DNA from: Alphaproteobacteria bacterium
Lineage (GTDB): Bacteria > Pseudomonadota > Alphaproteobacteria > Micropepsales > Micropepsaceae
DNA length: 29,836 nt
Direction: 5' to 3'
Assembly: GCA_003131925.1 (NCBI GenBank)
Contig: PKWC01000253.1
Coordinates: 1 to 29,836, forward strand
Both the position numbers and the translations under genes were made by a program. This document shows, one piece after another, positions 8,105 through 15,408 of this stretch. Below the pieces are notes generated by a model that saw only the letters and a program-made list of their open reading frames with translations, was not told the DNA's origin and did not search any database. The first letter of the stretch is position 1. Each line of letters begins with the position of its first letter.

Positions 8105-9143
8105 CGCGAATAACGGACTCGCCGGCGGAAACCGATCCGATGATGCGCGCGAGGGGATAACCTGCGGCTTCGATCGATGCGCAGATAGCTTCGGCGCGAC
8201 CCGGCGCGCATGCGACGAGCAAGCCTCCCGAGGTCTGCGGGTCGGTCAACAGGGTTTGGCGCCAGGCGGGCATATTGCGCGGCAACGCGATTTCGTCGCC
8301 ATAGCTCGCCCAGTTGCGTCCTGAAGCGCCCGTGGCATATCCGGCCTCGGCAAGCGAAATCGCCTCGCTCAGGAACGGTATGCGCTCATAATCGATATTC
8401 AACGTCACATGGGAGCTGCGCGCCATCTCGAGCGCATGACCGAGCAGACCGAAGCCTGTGATGTCAGTGATGCCGTGTACGGCGCTGTCCTGCGCGAGCG
8501 CGTGTCCGACCCGGTTCAACAATGTCGTGGACGCGATCATCTCCGCATATGCGGCATCGGAGAGGGCGCCCTTTTTGAATGCGGCCGAATAGATGCCGAT
8601 TCCAATTCCCTTGGTGAGGATCAGCGCGTCGCCGGGACGCGCACCGGAATTGCGCCTTATCTCTTCGGGGCGGCAAAGGCCCACAACAGCGAGCCCGTAA
8701 ATCGGCTCGGGCGTATCGATGGAGTGTCCGCCCGCCACTGGAATGCCGGCTTCCGCACAAATCGATGCGCCACCCTGAAGTATCTCGCGAACGGTCTCCA
8801 CGGGCAATTTGTCGAGCGGCATCCCGAGAATGGCGAGGGCCAGAATCGGTTTACCGCCCATGGCATAGATGTCCGAAAGCGCGTTGGCGGCAGCGATGCA
8901 ACCGAAATCGCGCGGGTCGTCCACGATCGGCATGAAAAAATCCGTAGTCGCAATAATGCAGATATCGTCATTGACACGCCACACGGCGGCATCATCGTCT
9001 GTCTCCGTGCCAACCAGAAGCTGTGCGAACGGCGCTGCCGCCGGCTGGTCGGCGAGGAGCTGCCGCAACACGGATGGGGCGAGCTTGCAGCCGCAGCCAC
9101 CGCCATGAGCAAGGCTGGTCAGACGAAAATGCGGTTTGGACAT
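8097..9143 (-). CDS. selD: Selenophosphate synthase SelD
   Basis: 348 residues, the usual length. SelD makes selenophosphate from selenide and ATP, the selenium donor for SelA. The N-terminal glycine-rich segment HGGGCGCK has the catalytic Cys17 and Lys20 in the standard positions, so this copy uses Cys, not Sec. Other conserved stretches are TTDFFMPIVDDP, AISDIYAMGG-like NALSDIYAMGG, AGGHSIDTPEPIYG, TDITGFGLLGH and DPQTSGGLL. ATG at 9141-9143 has AAGG eight bases upstream. The gene is convergent with selB and selC. Its last bases overlap the selB stop region and lie 13 bases past the tRNA CCA end. Confidence 0.97.
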   Translation of the reverse strand: MSKPHFRLTSLAHGGGCGCKLAPSVLRQLLADQPAAAPFAQLLVGTETDDDAAVWRVNDDICIIATTDFFMPIVDDPRDFGCIAAANALSDIYAMGGKPILALAILGMPLDKLPVETVREILQGGASICAEAGIPVAGGHSIDTPEPIYGLAVVGLCRPEEIRRNSGARPGDALILTKGIGIGIYSAAFKKGALSDAAYAEMIASTTLLNRVGHALAQDSAVHGITDITGFGLLGHALEMARSSHVTLNIDYERIPFLSEAISLAEAGYATGASGRNWASYGDEIALPRNMPAWRQTLLTDPQTSGGLLVACAPGRAEAICASIEAAGYPLARIIGSVSAGESVIRVT

Positions 9144-9190
9144 CGCTTACGCCTTGCTGCAGTAGCCGCCGGTGCGCGGTCGTGACCATC

Positions 9191-9210
9191 GGTTTCTTCC
9201 GGAAGAAGCC
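9191..9210. repeat. 20-bp near-perfect palindrome upstream of selD
   Basis: TTCTTCC at 9194-9200 meets GGAAGAA at 9201-9207 with no spacer, and the symmetry extends to GG...CC at 9191-9210 with one T/G mismatch. It lies between the SRAP gene end (9230) and the selD start (9143), both on the - strand. A dyad without a loop suits a protein-binding site better than a terminator. An operator for selD or an end-of-gene element are both possible. No flanking T-run was seen. Confidence 0.45.
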
Positions 9211-9229
9211 GGAGATTCTACAACGCCAC

Positions 9230-9922
9230 TTAGATCAGATCCGGACTCGGATTCGTATCCCGGAGCTTGGTCGTCGGCGTTCCTTTAGGCTTCTGCTTCG
9301 GCTCCCTCTCCATCCTCCAATTCACACCTTCCATTGTTTTCAGCACCGACTTGATCGCGTCCGGAGATGTGGGAGTCTCGCCCAGCCAGGCGGACCAATC
9401 GGCGTCCTCGAGAATGGCGGGCATGCGGTCGGTGATCGGGCTGATGAGCCGGCTCGCAGGCACCGTCACCATCACGCAGGCGAGCAGCGGCGCGGGCTCA
9501 TTCGGCAATTCGAACCGCCGCCAGAGAAAAGCGAAGCCGCGCGGGATTCCGTCGCCTGGATCGATGGTCCATTGCACCGTCTGCGAACCGACGTCCTCGC
9601 CTTCGTTGAAGGTGCGCATGACTACGATGCCGCGTTGGCCATCGAGAAACGCGCCACGGAACGCGCCCTTTTCGTCAATCGTTTCGGAGCGCGCATGGAT
9701 CGGATGCGGCCGCATCGCATTATGGCGGTGCGGAAATCCCCAGCGCATCGGCACAACGCGCCGCCGTCCGGCTTCATGGTCGAAGACAATAACTGGCAAA
9801 GCGGTCATCGGCCGGTAGGTGACGATTTCCTCGGCCGCGGCGTCGTTGCCGCTGGCCGTCAAAGGCTGGGAGAAATCCCATACCTTGCGCCACGACGCCA
9901 TCGCCGTGAATTTGCCGCACAT
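9230..9922 (-). CDS. Divergent SRAP (SOS response-associated peptidase, YedK/HMCES-like) protein
   Basis: 230 residues. SRAP proteins bind abasic sites in single-stranded DNA through an N-terminal Cys2 thiazolidine crosslink. The start at 9922 is chosen because it gives MCGKF, exposing Cys2. An upstream in-frame start at 9982 would bury it. Other landmarks are MRWGF (59-63), HARSE (76-80), FNE with Glu107 at the place of the catalytic Glu, and ITDRMPAIL (163-171). Two canonical residues differ: the usual Asn of NARxE is His76, and the usual His of HxRMP is Thr164. The YEW motif is also lost. The start codon overlaps the stop of the upstream CxxC gene by one base (TGATG), so the pair is coupled. 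The family call is fairly secure; activity is uncertain. Confidence 0.82.
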   Translation of the reverse strand: MCGKFTAMASWRKVWDFSQPLTASGNDAAAEEIVTYRPMTALPVIVFDHEAGRRRVVPMRWGFPHRHNAMRPHPIHARSETIDEKGAFRGAFLDGQRGIVVMRTFNEGEDVGSQTVQWTIDPGDGIPRGFAFLWRRFELPNEPAPLLACVMVTVPASRLISPITDRMPAILEDADWSAWLGETPTSPDAIKSVLKTMEGVNWRMEREPKQKPKGTPTTKLRDTNPSPDLI

Positions 9923-10173
9923 CACATGCTGCCCGGATGCGTATGGGTGCAGGAAATGGTCACCGTCGCGTCGCGGCCGCACGCCTTGCAGAAGAAGCCG
10001 GGCAAAGACGTATCCAACACGGAATGCATGAGCGGCTTACGGCGGGAAATCAGCTTGAAGGGATGCATCTGCCTGCGCGCCCCGCAGCTTTGACACTTCA
10101 CGATGACAAGATAGTCCGCCTCGCACGCATCCGCGAGCGTGACCACCTGCCCATGAAAGCTACGCCGGCCCAT
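9922..10173 (-). CDS. Small CxxC/CxxC (zinc-ribbon-like) protein upstream of the SRAP gene
   Basis: 83 residues, function unknown. Two CxxC pairs (C27/C30 and C62/C65) are 31 residues apart, a spacing that suits a small zinc ribbon. Between them is a basic stretch (GARRQMHPFKLISRRKP). There is no signal peptide or membrane segment. The stop codon shares one base with the SRAP ATG, which is the main evidence that the gene is real. AAGAAGG lies about 13 bases before the start, so the ribosome site is weak. A DNA- or protein-binding partner of the SRAP protein is an inference from position alone. Confidence 0.65.
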   Translation of the reverse strand: MGRRSFHGQVVTLADACEADYLVIVKCQSCGARRQMHPFKLISRRKPLMHSVLDTSLPGFFCKACGRDATVTISCTHTHPGSM

Positions 10174-10194
10174 CGGCGAGGATACGCCTTCTTG

Positions 10195-10613
10195 TCATGC
10201 AGCCTCCTGCACAATCGCGGCGAGAGCTGAGCTCATGTTTTCAAGTGTCTGTTTTGCTTCCCCGACGTGGTGGCGGCCCGCAAGCCATTCCGGATCGTTG
10301 TAGGCAATCCAAGTCCTGCTCTCGGAATCTTCGAACACGAGAGCCCTGAGAGGAAGATCGATGCCGATCGTCTGCGCCGCCTGCATCAGCGGCGTGCCTG
10401 CGCGCGGATTGCCGAAGATCAAGACTCCGTGGGTCGCAAGCTCATTCCCGCTTTCGCCGCCGCAGCAGCGTGATCGATCCGCGCGAGAACCGCTATTCCC
10501 CGCTTCGTCAACGCCGCGACCAACCGGTCCGCTGTCTCCGCGGGTCCGTGACTGCCGGAATGGACAATCAGTCCTTCGGGAAGAGGAGGTACAGGCATGC
10601 GAATTCCCTTCAA
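10195..10613 (-). pseudogene. DUF302-family gene broken by a single-base frameshift
   Basis: The two halves of one DUF302 protein lie in different frames. The N-terminal half begins at 10613 or 10598 and reads EGLIVHSGSHGPAETADRLV...RIDHAAAAAKAGMSLRPTES, then TGA at about 10421. The C-terminal half (GVLIFGNPRAGTPLMQAAQT...IAYNDPEWLAGRHH) continues in the neighbouring frame to 10195. In intact members the join reads LRPTE followed by VLIFGNPRAG, so the loss of one base near 10424-10426 (GAGTCTT where GAGGTCTT is expected) explains the break. Apart from this the sequence looks well conserved, so the lesion is either very recent or a sequencing error. The function of DUF302 proteins is not well settled. 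Confidence 0.8.
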
Positions 10614-10703
10614 ACGGCGTTCGGTATCTGGGAAGCGACGACAACCGGAAGGGTGGTCGTTATAGCGGTCTGAGCCACGGGTTTTTCCACGAACTGTCCG
10701 GCT

Positions 10704-11135
10704 TCAGCCGACGAGCTTCGCGTCCAGGGTGATATCTGCTTTCAGCAGCTTAGAAACGGGGCAACCCGCCTTGGCATTGCCGGCCAGCTTCTCGAAGGTT
10801 GCCTGATCTGTGCCCGGAATTTTGGCGGTGAGCGCCAGATGAACGGCCGTAATCGCGTAGCCGCCGGTGACCTGTTCCAATGTCACCTTGGCGGAAGTCT
10901 CCATGTGCTCGGCGACGAGTTTGGCCTCGCCCAGGATCAGCGAAAGAGCCATTGTGAAGCAGCCGGCGTGAGCCGCGGCGATCAACTCCTCGGGGTTGGT
11001 GCCCGGCTGGCCTTCGAAGCGGCTGGCAAATCCATACGGATAGGATTTGAGCGCCCCGCTTTCGGTCGAAATCGCGCCTTTGCCGTCCTTGATGCCGCCT
11101 TCCCAGACGGCCGAACCATGCCGATTGATTTTCAT
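10704..11135 (-). CDS. osmC: OsmC-type peroxiredoxin
   Basis: 143 residues, the same length as E. coli OsmC. OsmC is a cytoplasmic thiol peroxidase that reduces organic hydroperoxides. The two catalytic cysteines fall at residues 59 (AAAHAGCFTMALSL) and 125 (AKAGCPVSKLLKA), the E. coli numbering, and GTNPEELI precedes the first. The frame is open to 11186, but ATG 11135 gives the family N-terminus MKINRHGSAVWEGG and has AGGAG seven bases upstream. It stands alone, about 90 bases upstream of the broken DUF302 gene on the same strand. Confidence 0.95.
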   Translation of the reverse strand: MKINRHGSAVWEGGIKDGKGAISTESGALKSYPYGFASRFEGQPGTNPEELIAAAHAGCFTMALSLILGEAKLVAEHMETSAKVTLEQVTGGYAITAVHLALTAKIPGTDQATFEKLAGNAKAGCPVSKLLKADITLDAKLVG

Positions 11136-11235
11136 CCTGCGTCTCCTGATCGTTTGCCCTTTCCCCCTGCGGAAACGCTCAACCACTCAAGATTGATTGC
11201 GGTGGCGAAGTTTTTTCCCCGAGCGCGGCATGTGG

Positions 11236-12081
11236 CTACAGACGGCCTTCCTGAACGAGGCGCCCGCGGATCGCCAAAATGTGCGCCTCGGCATTCCGAA
11301 GGGCGTCCGGCGACGTATGGACCGAATAGTGGCCCAGCGCGAGGTCGTGCCGGTGCGGAGCGGCCGAGCCGAGAACGAATTCCGTATCTGTCAACGCTTC
11401 AAATTCGACCGCCTCGCTCGACGGCTCGAATGCCACGAGTTCCCCTGGCTGAAGTTCGTCAGGTACCGACAAAGACCCGGATGCGATGGCGGTCCAGAGG
11501 ACGGTGTGGCCCGTCGGGGGCTCGTACCGCCAGCGCTCGCCGCGCTTGAGGCGTACCCCGAGATAGTTGATCGGCGAGGGGGACACGATGGCGCTCGATG
11601 CCGGTCCGTAGCTGCCCAGGAGAACGCGCGCCGGACCGTCTTGTCGCACATCCTCCGGGGCCTGATAGATGCTTATGGTCGGACCCAGTTCCAGCTCCGG
11701 CTGCAGCGCGATCCAGAGCTGGAAACCGCGCGTCCGGGCCGCCTTGCCGAGCCCGCCACCGTGCCACATGCCGCGTCCGGCCTGCATCCACTCGACACCG
11801 CCGGCCGGCAGCGTGCCCTTGATACCGTCCGGGTCGACATAGCTGATCGCGCCTTCCGCAACGTAAGTCAGGGTGGCGATGCCCGAGTGGGGGTGGAGGC
11901 CCAGCTCGAATGGCGCGCCTTCATGATCGAAGAGGTCCAGAAACACGAAGGGCTTCAGGATCTCGCCCAGGTCGGACGGGCTCATCAAACGTGTGACGGC
12001 GCCGTGCGTCCGGCCGCGTGTACGCTGCACGATCGGGCGCGCCGGGCGCGGAGACTGTGATTTGGCTGCGGCAAGGGTCAT
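11236..12081 (-). CDS. Pirin family protein (bicupin)
   Basis: 281 residues, typical for pirins. Some pirins are quercetin 2,3-dioxygenases, others act as redox-sensing partners. The N-terminal cupin has the metal-binding HPHSG (His63, His65) and WMQAGRGMWHGGG, where His108 is the third ligand. The usual fourth ligand, a Glu two residues later, is Gly110 here. The C-terminal pirin domain includes LLGSYGPASS and YEPPTGHTVLWT. ATG 12081 has GAGGAA upstream. The frame runs further upstream to 12645, but that part is a shadow of the reductase gene. It lies 44 bases after the FMN reductase and probably shares its transcript. The substrate is not known. Confidence 0.88.
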   Translation of the reverse strand: MTLAAAKSQSPRPARPIVQRTRGRTHGAVTRLMSPSDLGEILKPFVFLDLFDHEGAPFELGLHPHSGIATLTYVAEGAISYVDPDGIKGTLPAGGVEWMQAGRGMWHGGGLGKAARTRGFQLWIALQPELELGPTISIYQAPEDVRQDGPARVLLGSYGPASSAIVSPSPINYLGVRLKRGERWRYEPPTGHTVLWTAIASGSLSVPDELQPGELVAFEPSSEAVEFEALTDTEFVLGSAAPHRHDLALGHYSVHTSPDALRNAEAHILAIRGRLVQEGRL

Positions 12082-12125
12082 TGGGATTCCTCTGAAAACA
12101 GCATCGGAAGCGGAGCCGGCGCCGG

Positions 12126-12710
12126 TCAGGCCGCGGCGGCGCGAGCCGTCTTCAGGGCTGCGGTCCACCACAGGAGATCGTCGATCAGCGCCCCGGCAGG
12201 CGCCTCGAGTTCGGCCAGTCCGGCATCGACATCGCCGCCCTGGTAGTGCGCCCACAGGGTGGCGACCGGGATGTGGACCGATGAGCGAATCGGAGCGACC
12301 TGAATCTCGATCAGCGTTTGGCGGAGCTGCTGGATGCCGCGCGCGCCCATCGCGGAGCCATAGCTCACAAAGCCGGCCGCCTTGCGATTCCATTCGGGAT
12401 AGACCCAGTCGATTGCATTCTTGAGCACCGCAGAAGGGCCATAATTGTATTCGGGAGCGACGAAGACGAAGCCGTCGGACTGCCCGATCGCCGCGGTCCA
12501 TCTCTGCACGACGTGGTTCTTGTAAGGCGCACGGCCCGGCATGGCGGGCGTTTCCGGCTGATCGAAGAACGGCATCGGAAAATCGCGAAGATCGAGCAGC
12601 CGCGCATCGACGCCATCGCGCTTTTTCAGGTGTTGCAAAACCCACTTCGCGGGCTTCTCCGAGAAGCGGCCCTCGCGCGTGCTTCCGACAATGACGGAAA
12701 TGACAGTCAT
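12126..12710 (-). CDS. NADPH-dependent FMN reductase (flavodoxin-like quinone/azo reductase family)
   Basis: 194 residues with a flavodoxin-like fold. The FMN phosphate loop GSTREGR is at residues 9-15, and the flavin-contacting PEYNYGPSAVLKNAIDW follows near residues 80-96, as in YhdA/ArsH-type reductases. Start 12710 is preferred over 12749, because AAGGAG lies seven bases before it and the protein then begins directly with the first beta strand (MTVISVIVGS). The gene is divergent from an HxlR regulator and precedes a pirin gene, an arrangement that suggests a response to quinones or other electrophiles. The true substrate is not shown by the sequence. Confidence 0.9.
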   Translation of the reverse strand: MTVISVIVGSTREGRFSEKPAKWVLQHLKKRDGVDARLLDLRDFPMPFFDQPETPAMPGRAPYKNHVVQRWTAAIGQSDGFVFVAPEYNYGPSAVLKNAIDWVYPEWNRKAAGFVSYGSAMGARGIQQLRQTLIEIQVAPIRSSVHIPVATLWAHYQGGDVDAGLAELEAPAGALIDDLLWWTAALKTARAAAA

Positions 12711-12752
12711 GCTTGTGCTCCTTGCTATTGGCAGAGATTCGCCGCCCAATCC

Positions 12753-12823
12753 GGTATCAAACTGTGACTTGGCCTAAGCTAAATACCGGTACTAGAGTCG
12801 CAAGAAGGCACAGAGCTGATACC
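12753..12823. promoter_or_regulatory. Symmetric candidate HxlR operator in the divergent promoter region
   Basis: GGTATCA at 12753-12759 and TGATACC at 12817-12823 form a perfect 7-bp inverted repeat. Its centre (12788) nearly coincides with that of the palindrome TACCGGTA at 12784-12791. The half-sites share GGTA/TACC, so the layout looks like three related sites for a dimeric regulator. A weak + strand promoter can be drawn through it (TTGGCC 12769-12774, 18-base spacer, TAGAGT 12793-12798), placing the central site in the spacer. Binding by the adjacent HxlR protein is inferred. Confidence 0.5.
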
Positions 12824-12836
12824 TGAGCACACCGAA

Positions 12837-13211
12837 ATGACCGTCGAGCTTCCCGATATCGCGAGCGAAGATTGCCAGGCCCTCGGCTCCATTCTGGCGC
12901 GCGTCGGCGACAAATGGACCGTGCTGATCGTCGTCCTGCTCGGCGATGGCCCGAAGCGCTTCAACGAGATCAAGCGGATGGTCGGCGGTATTTCACAGAG
13001 GATGCTCACCTTCACGCTGCGCGGATTGGAGCGGGACGGCCTGGTAACACGCACAGTCTTCCCCACCAAGCCGCCGCGCGTGGAGTACGGACTGACGAAA
13101 CTCGGAAGCACATTGTGGGAAGCCGTGGAACCGCTCGGCTCGTGGGCGCGCGCCCATGTGAGCGAGATTCTCAAATCGCGGGAAAAATTCGACAAAAAGG
13201 ACGCAGGCTGA
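12837..13211 (+). CDS. HxlR family transcriptional regulator (divergent from FMN reductase)
   Basis: 124 residues, the size of single-domain HxlR winged-helix regulators. Signature stretches are ILARVGDKWTVLIVVLL, GPKRFNEIKRMVGGISQRMLTFTLRGLERDGLVTR (recognition helix and wing), and VEYGLTKLGSTLWEAVEPLGSWA. Cys13 precedes the first helix, where redox-sensing HxlR proteins such as YodB and QorR have their reactive cysteine. Control of the divergent reductase-pirin pair is the likely role. No strong ribosome site precedes ATG 12837; the start is chosen by family length. Confidence 0.92.
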   Translation: MTVELPDIASEDCQALGSILARVGDKWTVLIVVLLGDGPKRFNEIKRMVGGISQRMLTFTLRGLERDGLVTRTVFPTKPPRVEYGLTKLGSTLWEAVEPLGSWARAHVSEILKSREKFDKKDAG

Positions 13212-13321
13212 CGTCCCCCCTGTTTCATTCAATCAGGTGCTCAATCCGGCTGCAGGCGTGTTTGCGGCACGCACATACTGCCTTCACATCGCAATCGATG
13301 AATGACATGTGCCGGAGGCGC

Positions 13322-13876
13322 TTATACTGTCGCCCAATTCCAGGTTTCTCCGGCGGTTCGAAACCGCTGTACGATGAATTCCTTGCTGTCATAGGCGGCG
13401 AATTGTTCCCGCGTCTCGACAAACGCACCGCCCGTATATTCGGCGATGACCCGCCGCCAGAATGCCTGCGCCGGTCCGTTCGCCGGCATTTCGCGGACCT
13501 CCCACAAACCGGCGAACCTGTCAAACAATCCGGTCGCCGCATGACGTCCGAGACCGCGCCCGCGATATTCCCGCGTGACGAAAAACTCGCCCATGTCAAA
13601 CGTCGGGGGTTCGACTTTCACGCGTTTCACGAGCGCAAAACCTGCGGCGTTTCCATCGTCGCGAATCAGGAATGGAAATCCACGCCATGCGGATGGCCAC
13701 ATCCGCCCCACCCCCGACCTGCCCCAATAGTTCGCGAACGGATCTGAGTGCAGGAAAGGCCTGTCGGCCGGGTTGTTTATTCCGGAACACGGGGCCAGCT
13801 CGGAAATATAGAGACGCGCCAGATTTCCCACGGCATCGTAATCCGCGTCGCATGCGGGCGTGATCTCAAAACCCAT
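13322..13876 (-). CDS. GNAT family N-acetyltransferase
   Basis: 184 residues from ATG 13876, which has AAGGGG six bases upstream. An in-frame ATG at 13906 would add ten residues. The acetyl-CoA-binding motif A can be read as MGEFFVTREYRGRGLGRHAA, with the RGRGLG pyrophosphate loop. Later motif B material (NGPAQAFWRRVIAEYTGG) is also typical. The substrate is unknown. The gene is convergent with the HxlR gene across a 110-base gap that holds only a weak hairpin. Confidence 0.88.
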   Translation of the reverse strand: MGFEITPACDADYDAVGNLARLYISELAPCSGINNPADRPFLHSDPFANYWGRSGVGRMWPSAWRGFPFLIRDDGNAAGFALVKRVKVEPPTFDMGEFFVTREYRGRGLGRHAATGLFDRFAGLWEVREMPANGPAQAFWRRVIAEYTGGAFVETREQFAAYDSKEFIVQRFRTAGETWNWATV

Positions 13877-13998
13877 CCGCCGCCCCTTCTGGTCCCTGAT
13901 CGCCATCCGCGGAATTTACAACCTGTGTACTCGGGAGCCTTCACAAGCTGCTGCGATTTCAGGATATTGGAGTCGTTTGAAATCCAATTTACTCATTT

Positions 13999-14030
13999 TT
14001 GTCATGGCCCGCGCAAGCGGGCCATGACAA
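13999..14030. repeat. Perfect 14-bp stem hairpin (GTCATGGCCCGC type)
   Basis: TTGTCATGGCCCGC (13999-14012) pairs perfectly with 14017-14030 across loop GCAA. It lies 32 bases beyond the end of the cytochrome c gene. Five T residues precede the hairpin on the + strand, so on the - strand a run of A follows, not U; a classical terminator is therefore not supported for the - strand genes. The TCATGGCC core resembles dispersed intergenic palindromes known from many alphaproteobacteria. It could still stabilise the mRNA 3' end. Confidence 0.7.
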
Positions 14031-14061
14031 TCTTTGTGATTCGATTCGTTCAAAAACCGCT

Positions 14062-15408
14062 CTAGTCTTGCCGGCGCATCATCGCGACGTCCTTGACGGT
14101 GACAGCCGAAGCTTTGGCTCCGAATCGAGCGGTGACGTAATTGGCGACGGCGGCGATTTCGGAATCTGAATACGCGCCGCCGAACGACGGCATGAAGACT
14201 TTTCCATGCAGCGTGTCGCGCACCGTACCTAGCAGGACGATCTGCGCCACGTTGACGGCGGTCGGATCGTTGACCGCGCGCGCGCCGGTCAGCGTGGCGT
14301 AACGCGTGAGGGAACTGACGCCCGTCCACTCATGACAGCTCGCGCATGAGCCTTCGAAGATCTGTTTGCCGCGCGGATCGAAACCGGCAATCACGCCTTC
14401 CTTGTGCGACGCAGGCGCGGGCTCGGTCTTTGGCACCGGCAAATCGGACGAGGCGATCGCCGGCACGGTTTGCACATAGGCGACGATCGCGGCCGCGTCG
14501 TCCGGTGTCAGATATTTGAGGCTCTTGTCCACGGCCTCGCCCATGGGGCCTGCCGCCGACCCACGCCCGTCTGCGTGGCCGAGGGAGAGATATTGCGCGA
14601 GCTGACCCGCGCTCCACGCACCAACACCGGAGTTGGAGTCGCTCGTAATATTGTAGGCGCGCCAGCCCTGCTGGGTCGCGCCTGCAAATTTGTTCCGGTT
14701 GTCCAGAGCGAACGCCAGATTGCGCGGCGTATGGCATTCGCCGCAATGCGCCAGGTTCTCAGCCAGATAGGCGCCACGGTTCCATTGCGAGCTGCGTTCC
14801 GAATTGGGCTCGAAGCGCTTGTCTGGATTGAACAGGAACGACCACACGCCGATCAGCCAGCGTTGATTGAACGGAAAGATCAGATTGTTGTCCGGCACTT
14901 CGCGACGCACGGGAGCGAGGCTGAACAGATACGCCTTGATCGCCAGGGCGTCGGCGTCGGTCATGCCGGTGTACGAAGCGTACGGCATCGCCGGATAGAG
15001 AGGCACGCCGTTCCTGTCGATGCCCTTGTGAATGGCATTCAGGAAATCGGCGTCATTCCAACTGCCGATACCCGTATCCTTGTTGGGTGTGATGTTCGCC
15101 GAGTAGATCGTTCCGAACGGCAGGACGAAAGCGAGCCCGCCGGCATAAAGCGTGCCGCCCCTGGCGGTATGGCAGGCCGTGCAATCCGCGGCGCGCGCGA
15201 GATACTCTCCGCGCTTGACGAGGCTTGCGGTTTTCAGCGCAGCGGGAACGCCTGTCGGATCGCCAGCGCGATAGTCGGCGAGGGCGACTTTCGTGCCGCC
15301 CGCGAAATCCATCGGACCAGGTGCGAAGACGAACCAGAGGACGATTCCGAGCCCGACGATCGCGATTATGACGATTGCCGAGAGTCCGTAGCGGAGCAGC
15401 CGGCTCAT
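14062..15408 (-). CDS. Membrane-anchored tri-haem cytochrome c (dehydrogenase electron acceptor)
   Basis: 448 residues. An N-terminal hydrophobic segment (residues about 9-29) acts as a signal-anchor. Three CxxCH haem sites follow: CTACH 76-80, CGECH 222-226 and CASCH 355-359, with PYASYTGMTD and HADGRGSAAGPMGE typical of the cytochrome subunits of periplasmic alcohol/aldehyde and IorB-type dehydrogenases. It would take electrons from the adjacent molybdenum hydroxylase and pass them to the respiratory chain. Its ATG overlaps the end of that gene by four bases, so they are translated together. Confidence 0.93.
   Translation of the reverse strand: MSRLLRYGLSAIVIIAIVGLGIVLWFVFAPGPMDFAGGTKVALADYRAGDPTGVPAALKTASLVKRGEYLARAADCTACHTARGGTLYAGGLAFVLPFGTIYSANITPNKDTGIGSWNDADFLNAIHKGIDRNGVPLYPAMPYASYTGMTDADALAIKAYLFSLAPVRREVPDNNLIFPFNQRWLIGVWSFLFNPDKRFEPNSERSSQWNRGAYLAENLAHCGECHTPRNLAFALDNRNKFAGATQQGWRAYNITSDSNSGVGAWSAGQLAQYLSLGHADGRGSAAGPMGEAVDKSLKYLTPDDAAAIVAYVQTVPAIASSDLPVPKTEPAPASHKEGVIAGFDPRGKQIFEGSCASCHEWTGVSSLTRYATLTGARAVNDPTAVNVAQIVLLGTVRDTLHGKVFMPSFGGAYSDSEIAAVANYVTARFGAKASAVTVKDVAMMRRQD

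Noticed and set aside
7988..8300. selC as the attachment site of a genomic island
   Set aside because: selC is a classic integration site, but no integrase, no repeated selC 3' end and no foreign-looking gene follow. selD starts its 3' end 13 bases later.
10419..10470. In-frame TGA of the DUF302 half as a possible Sec codon, given the nearby Sec machinery
   Set aside because: The sequence after the TGA in the same frame is not homologous to DUF302. The homology continues in the neighbouring frame, so a frameshift explains it.
11236..12645. A 469-residue version of the pirin with a long N-terminal extension
   Set aside because: The extension lies over the FMN reductase gene in another frame and has no domain. 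ATG 12081 has a good ribosome site.
13256..13272. Hairpin GCGTG/CACGC between the HxlR and GNAT genes as a bidirectional terminator
   Set aside because: Only five base pairs and no T-run on either side, so it is not better than chance.
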